Origin: CAYRJA01 sp964424455
GTDB lineage: Bacteria; Bacteroidota; Bacteroidia; Chitinophagales; UBA10324
Length of the DNA stretch: 14,820 bases
Direction: 5' to 3'
NCBI GenBank assembly: GCA_964424455.1
Contig: CAYRJA010000079.1
Location: 1 to 14,820, forward strand
Both the position numbers and the translations under genes were made by a program. This document shows positions 14,483-14,820 of this stretch, one piece after another (the stretch's first letter is position 1; the number at the start of each line of letters is the position of its first letter). The notes beneath the pieces are model-generated. The model did no database searches and was not told the DNA's origin. It worked only from the letters and a program-made list of their open reading frames with translations.

Positions 14483-14820
14483 ATGATAAACTTTTCAAGA
14501 CCAACAATGAAATTATTCAACATAATTTTATTATCGTTTCTTACACTCTGCTCGCTGCATTCATTTTCCCAAACCATATCTGGAACTGTGTCAGTCGGAT
14601 CAGGCGGCGACTATACCTCACTCACTAAAAGTGATGGCTTTTTTAATGCTGTAAATACTTCCACTGTTACAGGAAATGTAACCGTTAATATTATTTCGGA
14701 TATTACGGATGAAACCGGCGCTGTGGCGCTGAATCAATGGACGGAAAGTGGTGCAGGCGGATATACTATGGTCATTCAATCCGGTGCAGCCGCACAGCGA
14801 ATCATTTCAGGTATTTATTT
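14483..14820 (+). CDS. Secreted protein, N-terminal part (runs off the window)
   Basis: An open frame from the ATG at 14483 to the window end (112 complete codons, no stop). A second in-frame ATG at 14507 begins a textbook signal peptide (MKLFNIILLSFLTL to HSFSQ) and may be the true start. The mature part begins TISGTVSVGSGGDYTSLT, then KSDGFFNAVNTSTVTGNVTV, and NIISDITDETGAVALNQW. It is rich in Thr, Gly and Val, as in the beta-helical or repetitive N-terminal regions of large Bacteroidota surface proteins that end in a T9SS sorting domain. The sorting domain, if any, lies outside the window. It diverges from the M28 peptidase gene. Function is not recognisable. Confidence 0.8.
   Translation, partial: MINFSRPTMKLFNIILLSFLTLCSLHSFSQTISGTVSVGSGGDYTSLTKSDGFFNAVNTSTVTGNVTVNIISDITDETGAVALNQWTESGAGGYTMVIQSGAAAQRIISGIY

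Noticed and set aside
287..14671. The strand-symmetric word TGT(A/T)ACA appears about 30 times by eye, roughly ten times what base composition predicts, often as CTGTWACAG.
   Set aside because: Frame checking shows that about three quarters of the sites encode the dipeptide Val-Thr with GTT/GTA plus ACA codons, on whichever strand the gene lies, in beta-strand-rich secreted and membrane proteins. A few encode Leu-Gln or Cys-Tyr and only two are intergenic. Codon and dipeptide bias explains it better than a binding or uptake site. A genome-wide count conditioned on codon use would settle it.
1..14820. Defence system, prophage, insertion sequence, CRISPR array or tRNA gene.
   Set aside because: No integrase, transposase, nuclease-helicase cluster, regularly spaced short repeats, terminal inverted repeats or tRNA cloverleaf was seen. 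All genes belong to ordinary chromosomal or cell-surface families.

Overview
The window looks like chromosomal DNA of an uncultured or lightly studied member of the Bacteroidota, probably outside the gut Bacteroidales (Chitinophagales or Sphingobacteriia-like, but the exact order cannot be fixed from this sequence alone). The evidence is threefold. Several proteins carry type IX secretion (T9SS) C-terminal sorting domains of type A or type B. Starts lack Shine-Dalgarno sequences and are preceded by A/T-rich leaders or none. Promoter-like boxes match the Bacteroidota form TTTG / TAnnTTTG. No phage, insertion sequence, integrase, CRISPR array, tRNA or rRNA was seen. All full-length genes are intact, and I see no frameshift or decayed copy.

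Layout, left to right. Positions 1-95 are the tail of a T9SS type A cargo protein. ribBA (179-1390, +) makes riboflavin precursors and abuts, with no gap, a convergent TrmH-type tRNA 2'-O-methyltransferase (1391-1978, -). Diverging from it is a YitT/DUF2179 membrane protein (+). A 694-residue secreted four-PKD protein with a type B sorting domain (3128-5212, +) converges on a Wzi/RemB-like outer-membrane barrel protein (5218-6894, -), which follows a FucP/GlcP-type sugar transporter (6932-8194, -). Diverging from the transporter are a DedA membrane protein (8326-8964, +) and a small secreted lipocalin-like protein (9015-9407, +). These converge on a 796-residue secreted propeller/PKD/Ig-like protein with a type B sorting domain (9414-11804, -). 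An intergenic region of about 410 bp then holds the SRP RNA gene (ffs, about 12054-12150, +). After it come a transaldolase (12218-12874, +) with a strong intrinsic terminator, a convergent secreted M28 carboxypeptidase Q-like peptidase (12942-14357, -), and the start of another secreted protein that runs off the right edge (14483 onward, +).

Functionally this is a mixed housekeeping and cell-surface region rather than one pathway. Cofactor synthesis, tRNA modification, protein targeting (SRP) and central carbon metabolism alternate with exported proteins: three with T9SS sorting domains, plus a peptidase, a lipocalin-like protein, an outer-membrane barrel and a probable further cargo protein. 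I did not find a convincing undescribed multi-gene system. The most interesting signals are structural. The SRP RNA promoter acts as an internal ruler suggesting that ribBA and trmH are transcribed as leaderless mRNAs. Convergent genes are packed with 0-6 bp gaps, two of them with a palindrome across both stop codons. The secreted PKD protein has a repeated four-cysteine signature.
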